64,000 bases of DNA from Roseibium album (GTDB lineage: Bacteria > Pseudomonadota > Alphaproteobacteria > Rhizobiales > Stappiaceae): NCBI RefSeq assembly GCF_001404515.1, contig NZ_CXWE01000006.1, positions 310,001 to 374,000 on the forward strand, read 5' to 3'. The notes under the pieces were generated by a model. That model saw only the letters and a list, made by a program, of their open reading frames with translations, had not been told where the DNA came from and made no database searches. The position numbers and the translations under genes are program-made. Each line of letters starts with the position of its first letter. The stretch's first letter is position 1. Shown here piece after piece: positions 63,669-64,000 of this stretch.

Positions 63669-63944
63669 GTGGTTTCACCGGTGCAAAAATTGTTGGAGGA
63701 AGCCAGGATCTTCCCCCGGAAGAACTGCAAGTGGCCCGGGATCCTCAGGCTCGAGAAGATTCACCAACCGTGTGTCGTCGAGGATATCAGTGCCGGTGGC
63801 TGCAGGATTGCAACCAAAACCAAAAACCTGAAGCAGAACGCAAAGGTCGTCCTTGAAGTTGAAAGCAAAAAACTGCGTTTTCACGGGGAAATACGCTGGA
63901 CCCGCACGGATGAGGCCGGCATCGAATTTCTCTATCAGGACTAA
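63669..63944 (+). CDS. PilZ-domain protein (c-di-GMP receptor)
   Basis: A 91-residue single-domain protein. The c-di-GMP motifs are intact: RxxxR as RIFPR (Arg13, Arg17) and DxSxxG as DISAGG. The ending GEIRWTRTDEAGIEFLYQD is the typical PilZ strand pair. The start is a GTG at 63669; an ATG at 63659 is in another frame. It is a likely effector for the second messenger that the EAL enzyme at the left end degrades; target unknown. It starts about 240 bp after dnaB. Confidence 0.85.
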   Translation: MVSPVQKLLEEARIFPRKNCKWPGILRLEKIHQPCVVEDISAGGCRIATKTKNLKQNAKVVLEVESKKLRFHGEIRWTRTDEAGIEFLYQD

Positions 63945-64000
63945 GGCGTCAGGACGCAAATGACGGGCGTTTTTACAACGCGCTGCCCGATCTAACACCC

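Overview
The window reads as a chromosomal segment of a marine-type alphaproteobacterium. Gene order and protein style best fit the Hyphomicrobiales, close to Roseibium/Labrenzia (Stappiaceae). This placement is an inference from conserved blocks (aspS...rnd-ppx-ppk-hda-perM|purM-purN; lptF-lptG-lptD-surA-pdxA-rsmA; fabD-fabG-acpP-fabF-mltG-yicC-gmk beside rpsF-rpsR-rplI-dnaB) and from VPLPA-CTERM proteins. It does not come from a search. No rRNA, tRNA, CRISPR array, IS element or phage was recognised.

Layout. 1-3.2 kb: the N-terminal part of an RND efflux adaptor, its TetR regulator with a two-copy operator, and a CSS-motif/EAL c-di-GMP phosphodiesterase. 3.3-9.6 kb is more accessory: a PfkB sugar kinase, a translationally coupled pair of VPLPA-CTERM exported proteins (one a metzincin protease), a divergent HTH regulator, a RidA protein and an unknown periplasmic protein. 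9.6-24.3 kb is mostly core: an MsbA-like ABC exporter, aspS, a DUF5993-DsbB pair, an orphan ParA, RNase D, polyphosphate metabolism (ppx, ppk), Hda-like, PerM-like, purM and purN. 24.3-41.7 kb is mixed: an amidohydrolase, an Asp-box protein, a MocR regulator, DUF983, a cytoplasmic molybdoenzyme, a YHYH protein, ndk, a DUF4344 peptidase, a membrane AraC regulator facing an alpha/beta hydrolase, an ABC-F protein, a Gly-Asn-repeat secreted protein, a rhodanese, holC and a tiny secreted peptide gene. 41.7-51.1 kb is the envelope block: pepA, lptF, lptG, lptD, surA-like, pdxA and rsmA. 51.4-64 kb holds a LysR regulator, gmk, yicC, mltG, the fatty-acid genes, a third VPLPA-CTERM gene, rpsF-rpsR-rplI, dnaB and a PilZ protein.

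Themes. Envelope building runs through the window: LPS export to the outer membrane (LptF, LptG, LptD), outer-membrane protein folding (SurA-like), peptidoglycan chain ending (MltG), fatty acids (FabD, FabG, AcpP, FabF) and disulfide formation (DsbB). Three exported proteins carry VPLPA-CTERM sorting tails, but no exosortase is present here. Signalling by c-di-GMP appears at both ends (EAL enzyme, PilZ receptor). The most interesting non-coding signals are perfect TTAA-N7-TTAA (CtrA-type) boxes before dnaB and before the PilZ gene, with GANTC sites clustered before dnaB. Others are a perfect 9-bp inverted repeat between the AraC regulator and the hydrolase, tandem operators before tetR and mocR, and repeated CCACAA(A)TT elements at the VPLPA-CTERM locus. 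No complete new multi-gene system was proved. The best candidate is the VPLPA-CTERM metzincin locus with its divergent regulator.
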